Shown here piece by piece: positions 20,363 through 31,196 of a DNA stretch of 64,000 nucleotides. Numbering within the stretch: position 1 is the first letter of the stretch; each line of letters begins with the position of its first letter. The notes beneath the pieces were generated by a model. That model worked only from the letters and a program-made list of their open reading frames with translations, made no database searches and was not told the DNA's origin. The position numbers and the translations under genes are program-made. Location: positions 248,001 to 312,000 of the forward strand of contig BCHS01000005.1 in assembly GCA_039545275.1 (NCBI GenBank), written 5' to 3'. The stretch is from Pseudomicrostroma phylloplanum. Taxonomy: Eukaryota; Basidiomycota; Exobasidiomycetes; Microstromatales.

Positions 20363-21101
20363 GCCTTACATCACTCAGAGGCCTTCTTGCACTAAACAAT
20401 AGGGTATCATCACTTGTCACCCTTGTAATCCCGCTCTGGTCCCTTTTGGTCTCTGTCGCGTCTCTGTCACCGACCCCCACATGCAAGCATATTGTATTGC
20501 AACCTCTGATACATTCCAAGATGCTGTCAATCCACGGCGCCTCGGCGGCAGATTTGGAAAGAGGAGGATTTGCAAGTGCAGCATGGGCAGCGATACTCAG
20601 CACCTTGATGTTGAGCGGTGCTGCCTCTCAGCCGCATCTCGGCCTGCGAGCCCTCTCTGAGACTCGGTACTTTCGTGCGTCATCTTCTCAGTGTTCTTCG
20701 TACTTGTTCATTTGTTCTCTCTCATTTCTCTTGCTGGATCCTCTTGACCTCGTTGACTCACCGGCTAGCACGCTGTTTGCCGTCCCGGAAAGTCAGAGCA
20801 GAGGCGCGGTTCGACGAGTTCAGGCTCTGTATGCATCAGGCACAGCGAACCTGGTGCGCCCTGCAGATTCGTCTCGTGCCGCTTGAGGGGGCGAATGGAC
20901 GTGACGACAGCCGAAGCAGTGAACGGAAGAGGGCGGAGTTGAAACAAAGGCATATATAGGGTAGAGCCCCGTTCATACCTGTCGCCTTGCTCTTCATTCG
21001 TCTACCGTCCTTCTCCCTATCGTGACGACCACCGAACTAACAGCTACTAAGAACCCACTTTCGCACTCACCATCGTCCTTCGCCTGCCTTACTTTGCCAT
21101 C
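20363..21101. other. Intergenic: 3' flank of RNase H1 copy A and promoter of copy B
   Basis: No gene is supported. It carries a TATATAG box at 20953-20959, about 145 nt upstream of the copy B start codon, and a CGGAAGAGGGCGGAGTT block at ~20925-20941 that resembles CGGAAAGGGGGCGGAGTT upstream of copy C. Confidence 0.6.
20953..20959 (+). promoter_or_regulatory. TATA box candidate of RNase H1 copy B
   Basis: TATATAG sits in a GC-rich context, upstream of a C/T-rich leader and the ATG at 21102. The other copies have only weak equivalents (CATAAAG before copy C), which may indicate different expression. Confidence 0.5.
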
Positions 21102-22092
21102 ATGGGTAAGAAGGGCTACTACGCGGTCCAGTCGGGCCGAAGCGTAGGTGTCTACGATACTTGGGCCGAGTGCAAACAAGCAGTCGACGGCTACTCTGGC
21201 GCCTCCTTCAAGAGATTCGACAGTCACGACCAGGCGAGTGCCTTCGCTGGCGGGTCCGGTAGCGCAAGTGGATACGGTAACGGCGGACCGACGACTTCCT
21301 CTCGATCTGACTATGGATCGTCCGACTATGGATCTTCTGACTATTCCTATCGAGCCCCTCGTACCCAAGCTGCCCCCGCTCCCTCTCGACGAGAGAACAT
21401 CTACATTGATGGCGCCGCCCCAGGCAACGGTAAGAACGGGTCTCGAGCTGGATACGGAATCTATCATGAGAATCGAGCCAACCAGCACCTCGACAGGAGC
21501 GAGAGACTCGAAGGTGATGTTCAGACCAACAACCGAGCCGAGTTGACAGTGAGTACAACAGCAAGAGCAGGGCTGAGACAAGATGAGGCATAGAGTCTGG
21601 CAGACTCATGAGATCCTACCTTCTTCCTAACCCCCTCACAGGCCGCCATTGAAGCACTCAGGGGTGCACCCCGAGATGCGACGCCCGTTATCCACACTGA
21701 CTCTCGTTACGCGATGGGCATCAAGGATTGGCTTGTGAGTGCTGATCCTCAAGATACGCTTAGCGGACAACGATCGACTCTAGCTTTGACTGATTCTTCT
21801 CCTTGGTCACTCTAGCCCAACTGGGAGCGTAACGGTTTCCGCAACGTCAACAATGATCCCGTTGCTAACCAGGATCTTGTCCGACAGCTTGACCACGGAA
21901 TTCAACAGCGAGGCGGCGATGTCGAGTTCCAGCATGTCAAGGGCCACACTGGCCTACCTGGCAATGAGATGGCAGACCGGTGAGTCGGTCGGAGCGGAAG
22001 AGAGTGTGGCCATCGCGACTAGCATTGAAATTACCCACTACATGCGCTTCAGACTTGCTGTCCAGGGAGCGAACATGCCTCGCAAGGGTTGA
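21102..22092 (+). CDS. RNase H1 paralog B (most canonical copy)
   Basis: Exons are 21102-21548, 21642-21734, 21816-21979 and 22053-22092, giving 247 residues. The hybrid-binding domain is intact (GYYAVQSGRSVGVYDTW, GYSGASFKRF). A Ser/Tyr/Gly-rich linker with YGSSDYGSSDYS repeats leads to the RNase H domain. The catalytic residues are D103 (IYIDGA), E147 (NRAELT), D169 (HTDSR) and D234 (MADR), with the loop His in VKGHTG. Exon 2 (93 nt) and exon 3 (164 nt) have the same lengths as in copies A and C. It is the best candidate for the housekeeping RNase H1 of the array. No mitochondrial presequence is visible. Confidence 0.92.
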
Positions 22093-22125
22093 TCGTCCAA
22101 ATTAGTACTTGTCACAGACTCTGTC

Positions 22126-22178
22126 GAACACCGGCGAGCTTCCAACACAGGGGAGCTTCAGAACACAGGCGAGCTTCA
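22126..22178 (+). repeat. Three imperfect 17-18 bp tandem repeats after RNase H1 copy B
   Basis: Three consecutive units with the pattern AACAC(A/C)GG(C/G)GAGCTTC lie 34 bp after the copy B stop codon, presumably in the 3' UTR. Their flanks show no other copies. Confidence 0.75.
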
Positions 22179-22391
22179 CACTCAGCCCTGTCATACCCCA
22201 TGACCAAGCCGAATTCCCCAACATGACACGCTTGATCGTTGTCACAACCCAGAAGCGTCCGTCACCAGCATATATCCAGTACCTCTTTGTCACTCCTAAC
22301 GTCGATCTTGAATCAGACAGAGTTTCACAATGCTGAAAGTAGCCTGAGCTCCCGAACCAGATTGAGTTGAAGAAAGCAGCTATTGCGAAGT

Positions 22392-22485
22392 CAGGAGAAA
22401 GATAGCCACTTCTATTAGCTCCCCCTCTGCCAGCTCGTCGTTACCAATCCATGAAGAAGTGTTGGGCGATCTAGGCAGGTCCATA
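22392..22485 (-). pseudogene. Relic of the ILV6 terminal coding exon
   Basis: About 94 bp align by eye with the last exon of the real ILV6 gene (24055-24152), with shared blocks CAGCTCGTCGTT, CCATGA(A/C)GA, GGGCGATC and AGGCAGG(T/A)CCATAG. The relic lacks the rest of ILV6 and the acceptor context, so it cannot code. Its position between RNase H1 copies B and C marks the edge of a tandem duplication unit of about 1.7 kb that included the 3' end of ILV6. Confidence 0.75.
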
Positions 22486-22747
22486 GGCAATTGACGGAAA
22501 GGGGGCGGAGTTCCAAGTCCTGGTTCCGTCTAAAATGCAGCGATAGTGATGACCTCGATGCCGCCGCTGCTACTTCCGAGCCGCCTTCCTGCTTCATAAA
22601 GCCCCTATGATCCACATCGTAGTCTCTCGACTCCTCTTTTCTCCGTAATCTCTGCCTCTTGTCTCTTCTATCCTATAATTTCATCGAGACTAACTTACTC
22701 TTTCTCTCTCCTCCTCGATCATACTCCGCCTTCTTTACCTCGGCGGG
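22486..22747 (+). promoter_or_regulatory. Upstream region of RNase H1 copy C
   Basis: It is homologous to the upstream region of copy A. It includes a TATA-like CATAAAG near 22596 and a long C/T-rich leader before the ATG at 22748. Confidence 0.55.
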
Positions 22748-23761
22748 ATGGCGCGGTCGTCCTATTACGCCGTTCGAGAAGGTCACACCATCGGCGTCTT
22801 CAAGACCTGGTCAGAATGCAGTGAATCCGTGTCTGGCTATCCAGACAACGATTACAAGAAGTGTGCAACTGAAGATGAGGCATGGGACTTTGTCAATGCA
22901 GATGGCCCAAGCAGTAGCAGCAGAGGACCACGCTCTGCCACTCGCAATAGCGGGCGGACTAGATCGTCTAGTCCGGGTCACCACCCAGCTCCACGGGCCT
23001 ACCCTACGCCTCGTGAGCGGACACCCCAGGTCACATCGCGGAGATATAACATTTACATAGATGGGGCAGCGCCTAGCAATGGTAGGGCGGGGGCCACGGC
23101 TGGCTGGGGCGTCTACTACGAGGACGAGAAGTATGAGCATTTGAACAAAAGCGAGAGGCTCGAGGGCGATTTGCAGACAAACAATCGAGCCGAGCTGACC
23201 GTGAGTAAGCTTTTCGACAAGGTGAGAGCGGCTATATCATCGACTGACACCACTTGTGTCGAGCCCCCTTTCAGGCCGCTATCGAAGCTTTACGAGGAGC
23301 ACCTCGTGATGGGAAGCCGATCCTCCACACCGATTCTCGCTACACGATGAGCATCAGAGACTGGCTGGTGAGTGAGCCTACAGCCGTGCATCGTGTCTAA
23401 GGGTACTCGGCTCAAGCTGCACTTCATATCACCGACAGCCCGGCTGGGAGCGCAGCGGTTTCCGCACGTCTCAGGGCAAACCCGTTGCGAATCAGGACCT
23501 CGTGCGGCAGCTGGACCGCGAGATCAAGATGCGCGGGGGTCAGGTCGAGTGGAAGCACGTAAAAGGTCACAGCGGCATCTATGGCAATGAGATGGCAGAT
23601 AGGTGAGAAAGCCAGCATGCTTTGAGCGCAGCGTGTGACCTTCTCCGGCTCTGACGATTTGAGAATTGAACCCCTGCAGGCTTGCTGTGCAAGGTGCGAA
23701 CAAGCCGGCTCGCGAATCATCTTCCTCAAGCTCACGGAGCACTGGTAGGAGCTCATCATAA
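22748..23761 (+). CDS. RNase H1 paralog C
   Basis: Exons are 22748-23200, 23275-23367, 23439-23602 and 23680-23761, giving 263 residues. The hybrid-binding domain is intact (YYAVREGHTIGVFKTW, GYPDNDYKKC). An RS/Pro-rich linker precedes the RNase H domain with D105 (IYIDGA), E149 (NRAELT), D171 (HTDSR) and D236 (MADR). The C-terminus ends in a Ser/Arg-rich tail that copies A and B lack. Internal exon lengths equal those of A and B. The upstream homology places C closest to A by promoter, while coding similarity appears closer to B. Confidence 0.9.
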
Positions 23762-24043
23762 GACGACTGCTGTATCGTCTCCAGAACGTGCCCATCATGC
23801 TCCCGCTCTCATCTCTCCTGACCTTGGGGAGCTCTTCTGTCACGTCATTATCACTGATACCCACACGCATCGCTGTCAAATCGTTCTCTACTTTACAACG
23901 CATATTACTCTCCGCATTGGCCTTGACTCGGCGATGAATGTGTGCTATTGACTGCGTGACATTACAGCACCCCAAACAGGGGCCTAAGCTATCATAGACT
24001 TTGTGACTACCCGAGGTTTCTCCATTACAAAACAGGCAAAGAT

Positions 24044-25197
24044 TTATCCAGGTGGCAGGAGAGAGGCGTCCACTTCTGCCAGCTCCTCTTCTGTCAGCTC
24101 GTCGTTGCCGGTCCATGACGAGGTGATGGGCGATCGAGGCAGGACCATAGTTCCTGAAGAGGGGCGCAGCGAAAAGTCGTGAGCAGGAGGCATTGTCAGC
24201 TTCATCACCGCATGAGATCTCTCCTTCCTTCGCATGCGGGTCACTCACCACTCCTAGCACACTCCAATACGCCAAATGGCCTGACAAGCTTGAGGAATGC
24301 GTCGCACCTGCTCGTCTTTCCGCTCATCTCTACAATCACGCTGTTACTGCTCACGTCCACTACCTGTCCCCTGAACTGTTCTGCGAGGGCAATGACGCTC
24401 CTCATGTTATCGTTCTTGACACGCAGAGCCTCCGAAGGAGTCAATGGTTGGGCAGCTGCGCCAGATCGAGCCTCCGAAGCGGCCCCGACGGCATTGGCTG
24501 CGTTTGCAGGTGCCTTGGAGGGTTCCCTGCCCCCACTCTGCCTCTCTGCTAGGAGCTCGGGCGGTACGTGAGTGGAAGATCCACTGCCCATTCCACCAGA
24601 GTAGGCGCCGTATTGCGATTCCTCAAAGTATTCTGGTCCGAGGATGCTGACCTTGACCAGCATCAGCTCGCGCTCGATGACCTTTGTGTCGCTGTAGTCC
24701 AGCACGGCCCACACGGGTACCAAGTCCTCGAGCTGCCTACGTGCCTGTTCCACCACTCCGTCCTGTCCCCTCAGGACAATGCACATTCGTGAGAGGTCAC
24801 GGATCTCCGTTGCACACACGACGAGCGAGTCGATGTTGAACCCCCTCGCGGCGAGGGTTCCTGCTACCCTGGAGAGGACACCGGGCTCATTCTGCACGAG
24901 AGTGTTGAGGATGTGCCTCTTGAAGGGCTGTCTGCTCGGGGTGGGCGTATTGTACAGAATGTTGCTCACGGCTTCTCCTGCCTCCATTTCGGGCGGCTCA
25001 AGAGAAGGGAGGGGAGGGAGCTTCCTGAGGTGGTGACGAAGCTTGTAGTCTAGGGCAGAGGTGGAGTCTTCCTCCTTTTCGAGCCGCGGGGCAGTTGGCG
25101 ACGAGAAGAAGCGAGGTAGTGGTGCAGAAGGGGCAGCGGCGGGGAGGAGGGAGGCACGGAGCGACCCTCGTAGGAGGGGCAGACCATAGCGTGACAT
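24044..25197 (-). CDS. ILV6: Acetolactate synthase regulatory subunit
   Basis: This is the mitochondrial regulatory subunit that activates the ILV2 catalytic subunit and confers valine feedback in branched-chain amino-acid synthesis. Exons are 25197-24249 and 24153-24044, giving 352 residues. The N-terminus is Arg/Ser/Ala-rich with no acid residues, a typical mitochondrial presequence. The ACT domain follows (HILNTLVQNEPGVLSRVAG, RGFNIDSLVV). The C-terminal domain has NSVIVEMSGK and FGVLECARSG joined across the intron to TMVLPRSP, the family's conserved end. Divergent from DPM1. Its last exon has a relic copy at 22392-22485. Confidence 0.96.
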
Positions 25198-25546
25198 CTT
25201 GTTGATCGCAGACGCCGACGAAGGTGATGGTGAGCGGATAGTACAGGACAGGATAGGCGAGTTGGTAGCCGCTATCAGCAGGAACGAGTCAGGATCGAAA
25301 ATTGCACGCAGGCGCCGGCAAGTGGCAGCGAGCGACGCGGGGGATCGGAACGGAAGACAGAGGCGGGCTTGGCTGCATGGGCCCCCGCCGCTCGTTGTGT
25401 TGCAGCAGCCAGCCTGCAGGGGATCAACACTTGGGTGCGGGAGACAGACACAAATGCACACATCGCCTGAAGCTACTTGTCCTTCCATCTCTATCTCGAG
25501 ACCCCTCACACAGGCACAACTCCCTCCTACTCAGAAGCTAGCTAGC
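25198..25546. promoter_or_regulatory. Divergent promoter, ILV6 / DPM1
   Basis: The two start codons diverge across 349 bp. No factor site is claimed. Confidence 0.45.
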
Positions 25547-26476
25547 ATGAACGGTCGTCTAGCATCCGATGCGGGCAAGTATGATCAGACGGTAGTGCAG
25601 ATGGGCCAAGGCGGCAGCAGCAGCTCTGGTGGTGGTAATGGCTCAAAGTACAGGTGAGGTTGAAGCAGCGAGACGGTGGTCGTATCACCTTCGCGAGGGG
25701 TAGAAGCTGACAACCGTTGTGGCCGATCATCCCTTTCCTGCCTCTTACTCTTCCCTCCTTCCCATAGCATCATCCTACCGACATACAACGAGCGTCGCAA
25801 CCTCCCCGTGATCATCTACCTCCTCTGCACCACCCTCGAAGCCCACAAGATCGACTACGAGATCATCATCGTCGACGACGCCTCACCCGACGGCACCCTC
25901 GAAATCGCCAAGCAACTCCAAGGCGTCTGGGGTGACGACCGTATCATCCTTCGTCCTCGAACAGGCAAGCTCGGGCTGGGCACAGCCTACGTGCATGGAC
26001 TAGAGTCTTGCACGGGAGACTTTGTCTTTATCATGGACGCGGACTTTTCCCACCACCCAAAGGATATGCCAAAGATGATCCAGATGCAGAGGGAACGCAA
26101 CCTGGACATTGTCCAGGGCACGCGCTACTCGGGCCCATCGACAGGCGCGGGCGTTTACGGGTGGAACCTGAAGCGCAAGCTCGTCAGTCGTGGAGCCAAC
26201 CTCCTCGCCTCGGTTTTCCTCGACCCAAAGACGACGGATGTGACGGGAAGCTTCAGGTTGTACAGACGTCCCCTCCTGCACAGGCTCATGAAGGAGGCCA
26301 CTTCCAAGGGGTACGTCTTTCAGATGGAGATCCTGGTTAGGGCCAAGCATGCGGGTGCTACGATTGGAGAGGTACCTATCACGTTCTGCGACCGTGTCTT
26401 TGGTGACTCGAAGCTTGAAGGTGGGGAGATTGTAGGCTATGCAAAGGGAGTATGGAACCTGTGGAGGGCATTCTGA
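25547..26476 (+). CDS. DPM1: Dolichol-phosphate mannose synthase catalytic subunit
   Basis: This GT2-family enzyme makes dolichol-phosphate-mannose at the ER for N-glycans, O-mannosylation and GPI anchors. Exons are 25547-25653 and 25768-26476, giving 271 residues. The GT-A core is complete: ILPTYNERRNLP, VDDASPDGT, DADFSHHP and GSFRLYRR. A Gly/Ser-rich N-terminal extension precedes it. The protein ends at VWNLWRAF with no C-terminal membrane helix, so it resembles the soluble class that needs DPM2/DPM3-type membrane partners, not the S. cerevisiae type with its own anchor. Confidence 0.96.
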
Positions 26477-26806
26477 GGACGCGAGGAGAAGTCAAGGGGC
26501 AGCAGGGAAAAGGGGGAGATGCTCAATGTCTCTGGGTATGCATGGCAATGTCACTCGTGTATTGTAAGTCGCTGGCAGAAGCATGTCTGGCGTTCAATTC
26601 CTTGGTATGATGAATTCCGGGCAAAGCAGTGACAGGGGAGACATGAGTGGGGCCAAAGGGAGGGGGAAGGGAGTCATAAAGGCATGGGACAAGATGGAAA
26701 ATATGACAGTACACGATGACGCGAATTGCAACGATCGAGAAGGAACTCGAGGAGGTGCAAAAGAAGACGAAAAGTCAGGGGAACCTCAGCATACCCCTCC
26801 TCCTCG
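26477..26806. other. Convergent 3' flanks of DPM1 and the TBC gene
   Basis: Both genes end here. No coding sequence or RNA gene is seen. Confidence 0.55.
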
Positions 26807-29100
26807 TCACTGGCAAGCGCCGGCAGCACAGAGAGCCAGTCCCACCAGCCCTTTGCCCAGATCGCTGAGATCATGGGCCAGCTTCGTCTTCTGGTGTCGG
26901 TCCATCGCGTGCGAGCCAAGGAAGATGGCCGCTCCAGCCACCACGACTACGCTCACGAGCACAGCTGCACCAGTGGCTGCTGCGCTGCCACCCCCCACCT
27001 TTTTGCTGCTTGCGCCAGGCTTGCCGCTGCCACCTTCTTTGCCTCGGCGTCCGCCCTTGGGTCCCGGGCTGAAATCGAAGGCGCTGTCTTCCTCGGCAGG
27101 GGGAGAGGCGGTGGGGTCGAGGACGATCTTCTGCAGATTGTCGGGGGAGGATAGGTACTCTTCTGCTTGAGTATAAGAGGAGCTCCAGTCGCTGGCAGCG
27201 GTCGAGTCTCTAGGGGCCGAGAGCGGCGACCAGGTATACATGACCGAGTGAGAACCCATGACTCCTTGTCGGGCCTTGCTTGTGCCGCCCACCTTCTTGC
27301 GGAGCTTCCTGGCTCTGACGATGATGTCGTCTATGCTCGACTGGCCCGACGTCACTTGTTTGGGCAACTTCGAAAGTGTGTGGTGCAGTAGCGCCGGGTC
27401 CCCGTATTGCTCTTCCTGCATCCCATCACCATTGATCAGCTCTTCTCGACTCTGCAGTAGGAGAGCTGCAATGATCCACAAGATCGTCTCCGGCCCACTG
27501 ATGAGGATGGAGTCAAAGACCTTGCTTGAGGCTCTTGCGCCTAGCTCCAGGTCGTGAGACAGAAGCGTGATCAGCCAGGAGAGGGCGAAGAAGGGCAAGG
27601 GCGAGGCTTGCTCGACGACCGTCTTGCTGAAAGTCGGGTCCACTTGGCGGAGGACGTTGCGCAAGACTTTGAGCCAGCCCATGCAGGGGTCGATGCCCTT
27701 TGTCATGAAGTCCCGAAGGAAGAAGAGACTGAAGCGCTCGCACGCCTCGAGGACGGGGTCGAAGTCTGCTTTGGATGCCCAAGCACCAGTCTCACTGGTT
27801 GTCGCCGTCGGGTGCTGAGGTGACAGGACCAGCAGAAGGGTAGAGATGACGTCGTGATAGCCCTGGTAGTAGTTGAGACTCGGATGTCGCCGGAGCACCC
27901 CTACCACCACATCTTGTAGCTGCTGTCGCCTGCGCTGTCGGTTCGTGGACTTCTCCAGCGCACCGCCGGATGCTGAGATCGGACCGACGAAGCTTCGTAG
28001 AATGTCTAGCTCTACCTGTCGTTCGTCTCGATGCGCTGCGAGCTCTTCGCTAAATCGGGCAGGTAGCTTATAGGGTGCAGCAGTGTCCCCATTCTCGTGA
28101 CTTTGTGCTGCTTGACTCGCAGCATGCTTACGGTCACTCTGCGTATCTGAGCCGACATGGGATGACCCCTGCGCCTTCAGCTTCTTCCTTTGCTTACGCT
28201 TCTCCGCCTTCTTAACCTTCCCAGGCAGGTCATCGTCCACCGACAGAGGCGCGAATGCACTGGTAGACGATGCCGGAGAATGCGTCGTCGGAGCACTTGT
28301 AGCCGACCGAGAGGCGGCCGTCGACGCTCCCGATGAAGCACGAGACGAGGTACCATTGGATTCAGGTCCGCCGTTTCGCGTTCGATCCGATGGTTCTTTT
28401 CCCAAGTCGACCACCGAGCCGAAGATGCCGCTATCGTCTGGACTAGCTTGGCCGCCGGTGGTAGCAGCATCCTGTTCCTGCGCTCCCTTCCTACGCCTGG
28501 CTCGCCTGCTCTCTGCGACTTGCCATTCGTCTATCGGGGGCTTTCCGTCAGCCCAGCTTTGGCTCTCACCGCCCTCGAGGAGCGCAGAGTCGAAGCCCGT
28601 CTGCCACCCGTCACGGTCTAGTGGAATGCTTCCGAGGGACTGGTTCTGCAGCAAGCTGCCACTCATAGATCCACTGCCCGAAGGTGTGTCCAGATCTTCG
28701 AGAGAGGTGTCCTTGGAGTCCATACTGAGGGGAGGTGTACCTTCGCGACTGCTGCTTGCCAGTGTACGAGCCGAGGAAGCGGACTCGACGTCATCTGACG
28801 AACTCGACCTTGCAGGGAAGACTGCAGGAGGTTGGTAGGTGACTGCCAACAGGTAGAGCCTAGCAGATAGTCCAAAGAGGCATGATCGATGAGCTTATGC
28901 ACTACTTCCACCTTTTGATCGAGTGATCTAACCCGAGAGTCCACTCACCATGCTCTCCTCCTCTCCTCGTTAGTCTCACCCAGCGACCCCTTTTGCTCGA
29001 ATCTCTGTTGGAGGGACTGCAGAGTCACATCGGACCCAGAGGCCTGAGGCTGGCTCCCTTGGGCCTTCTTGGCCTTCGAAGACTTGGTCTTGGACGGCAT
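26807..29100 (-). CDS. TBC-domain Rab GTPase-activating protein, TBC1D20/Gyp8-like, C-terminal membrane anchor
   Basis: This probable GAP for a Ypt1/Rab1-type GTPase would act at ER-Golgi membranes. Exons are 29100-28949 and 28859-26807, giving 734 residues. A ~270-residue Ser-rich N-terminal region precedes the TBC domain. The arginine finger sits in ELDILRSF and the glutamine finger in NYYQGYHD. PFFALSWLITLLSHDL is the TBC1D20-type block. A hydrophobic helix near the C-terminus (AAVLVSVVVVAGAAIFL) fits tail anchoring, as in TBC1D20 and Gyp8. The junction of exon 1 (ending RRRAW) to exon 2 is in phase but lies in a weakly conserved region. Confidence 0.88.
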
Positions 29101-29639
29101 TGCTCGCCTGTTGTGACCCAGTGCGGGATCAGCGCAAGGAGAAGGTGCGGTGGTGAAGGTGGGTAGTGGTACAGCGGCGCTCCGCAAGGTGGAAGCTGTG
29201 ACCGGCAGTGCGATGGGCGCAGTTGGAGCAGGAGCAGTCTCAGAGGGACGATGACAGATGCGATGGAGCGAGTGCTACGGCAGAAGCTCACGGCGACTAG
29301 CAGAGGGTGAGTGTAGGATCGGAAGCGGTACCGCGGCTAGTCTAACCAAGTCTGGGCCGTGCCGTGCCGTGCATTGGCCATCGGAAGCAATCCTCACCCC
29401 GCGCCTAGACACAATACGGGGGCTTCCGATCCGTCCTCGTCAATACAGCCATCGTTGGCCTCAATTGGCAAAGGACTGCCATTGACATGCGATCAAAAAA
29501 GAGCTCACAGTCAATACATCTCACGTTCCGCACAGCTGTTCACAGATTATTTGGTATTGATTGCGGGTCACCTCATGCGCAAGCTCTACAGATGACATCG
29601 ACGGCTGACCCCTCGCTCGCCCACACATCAACGAGTCGC
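29101..29639. other. Intergenic: TBC gene promoter and ATP synthase subunit d 3' flank
   Basis: No gene is supported. A short GTGCCGTGCCGTGC run lies near 29357. Several short open frames lack conserved features. Confidence 0.5.
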
Positions 29640-30729
29640 TTAGAGGACGGAGAGGTCTGCAGAAGAGACGCACAGAAGAAGAGGAGCAAGGCGGGTCATC
29701 AGCAGTCTATCCTGACGCATCACGTTCCGGGACCTTGGCCGCTGGAGTACTCACTTCCGAACTTCTCCTCGTAACCTGGCACGGTCCACTTTCCCTTCTT
29801 GACCATCTCCTCGACCGTCTTCTTGATCTCTGGGCGGGCAGCAAGCACCTCGTCGACGGTGAGCTGATCGAAGGGGCGGGCAGACTGGATGTTGTCCAGA
29901 GTAGACTTGAGGTCCTTGAGCTCGGCAGCGATCTTGTCCTCGGTAGCCTTGGCTTGCTCGGACTGGCATGGGGAAGGAGATAACGCACAAATTTGGGTCA
30001 GTACCCTGTTCAGATGCGAATCTCAGCCCTTGGACAGAGTAGCTGCTGCTTCTCCCCTGAGCTTGCATATCTCCCCGGCCTTCCAACGATGCCTGCCGCG
30101 GACCACGCTTACTCACAGCCTTGCTGCCAAAGGCGTCGATGGCCTTGATCTGAGCAGACACGTCGTACGTCACTGGCTTGAAATCCTTGAGGATCTTCTC
30201 GGCCTGGGAAACGACCTCGTCGTTCTTGAGCACAGAGCGGTAGTGTTGGAAGTCCACGTCCGTCTTCTGCTCCTTGAGGACAGCGAGGGCTCGGCGAGCA
30301 TCCTCGGACCTCTTGCGGAAGGCCTGCAGGGAAGCAGAGGTGTTCTTGCCGAGGTTCAGCCTGTAAGAGTGGGACGGAGAGGTGTGGTTCGGCGGGCGGG
30401 AGAGGTCAGTACTGAGGTCTTGCGATGCAAAGAAGCAGGAACGTGCGTGCAATCTGGCTAGACGCGGGCCTGGCAGTACGTATGCCTGTCCAGAGCCAAA
30501 CATCTCCTTTCGCAACTTGAAGTTTCCTGACAGAGAGTGTAGGGTATTTGTGCCGCATGTATACCTGACTGCCGAGCGGTCGGGCAAGCTGGCAACCCAG
30601 CGAACGACATGCTCGGAGTGATGTCTCCTTACGCTCCCGTCTCCCGTGAGCCCTGCTCCGCCCAGCCGTATCCCGTCGGTTGATAGATACTTACGACCTG
30701 AAGATCTGGTTCCAGTTGACGGCAGACAT
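29640..30729 (-). CDS. ATP7: Mitochondrial F1Fo ATP synthase subunit d, four exons
   Basis: This is a peripheral-stalk subunit of the mitochondrial ATP synthase. Exons are 30729-30695, 30360-30117, 29962-29755 and 29656-29640, giving 167 residues. The protein starts SAVNWNQIFRSLNLGKNT and includes KPVTYDVSAQIKAIDAF, then TVDEVLAARPEIKKTVEEM and GKWTVPGYEEKFG. The last exon is only 17 nt and supplies NLSVL; with it the C-terminus matches the conserved fungal KFG-(D/N)-LS ending. Without splicing the frame reads into an unrelated 12-residue tail. Divergent from SmG. Confidence 0.95.
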
Positions 30730-31196
30730 GATGAAGTCAAAGCAGGGGTGGAGTGGTGGTTGTCGGAGGATGTATACGGTAGGCTGGGCGGGGTGATGGT
30801 GCTGGGAAGGTTCGATGCGATCGCCGGGCCTCGGAGCAGCCAGGCCAGCCTTCGCGCGGTTGGGCGGGGGGCTCAGGCGGGTGGCCAGGCAGGCACACAC
30901 CCACACACGCACGCACGCCCAGCAGGCAGCCACTCATCTAGAATCGGACTGCACCTCTTTCCGTCGCGAAGATCAGTCAGTCGTACTCAGCCTGCGTCGT
31001 TCCCCATCGTCCTCGCATTCTGTGATCAACATCAGCTGCAACAGAAGTCTTTGCTCTTCTCTGACGACTATCAAGCGGTCGCGTGGACCAGTAGCTCGTC
31101 CTTCTGCAAATCTTGTAGAGCGTACGCCTCTCTGACGCACAGCTCACTCCAGAACCGCACGCACATCAGCTCTCCGCGTCCCACTCCTCGTACAAG
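30730..31196. promoter_or_regulatory. Divergent promoter, ATP7 / SmG
   Basis: 467 bp separate the two start codons. It holds a CACACACGCACGCACGC-like run at 30896-30918. No specific site is claimed. Confidence 0.45.

Noticed and set aside
20308..20886. 192-codon frame between RNase H1 copies A and B
   Set aside because: It overlaps the supported last exon of copy A in another frame and shows no conserved features.
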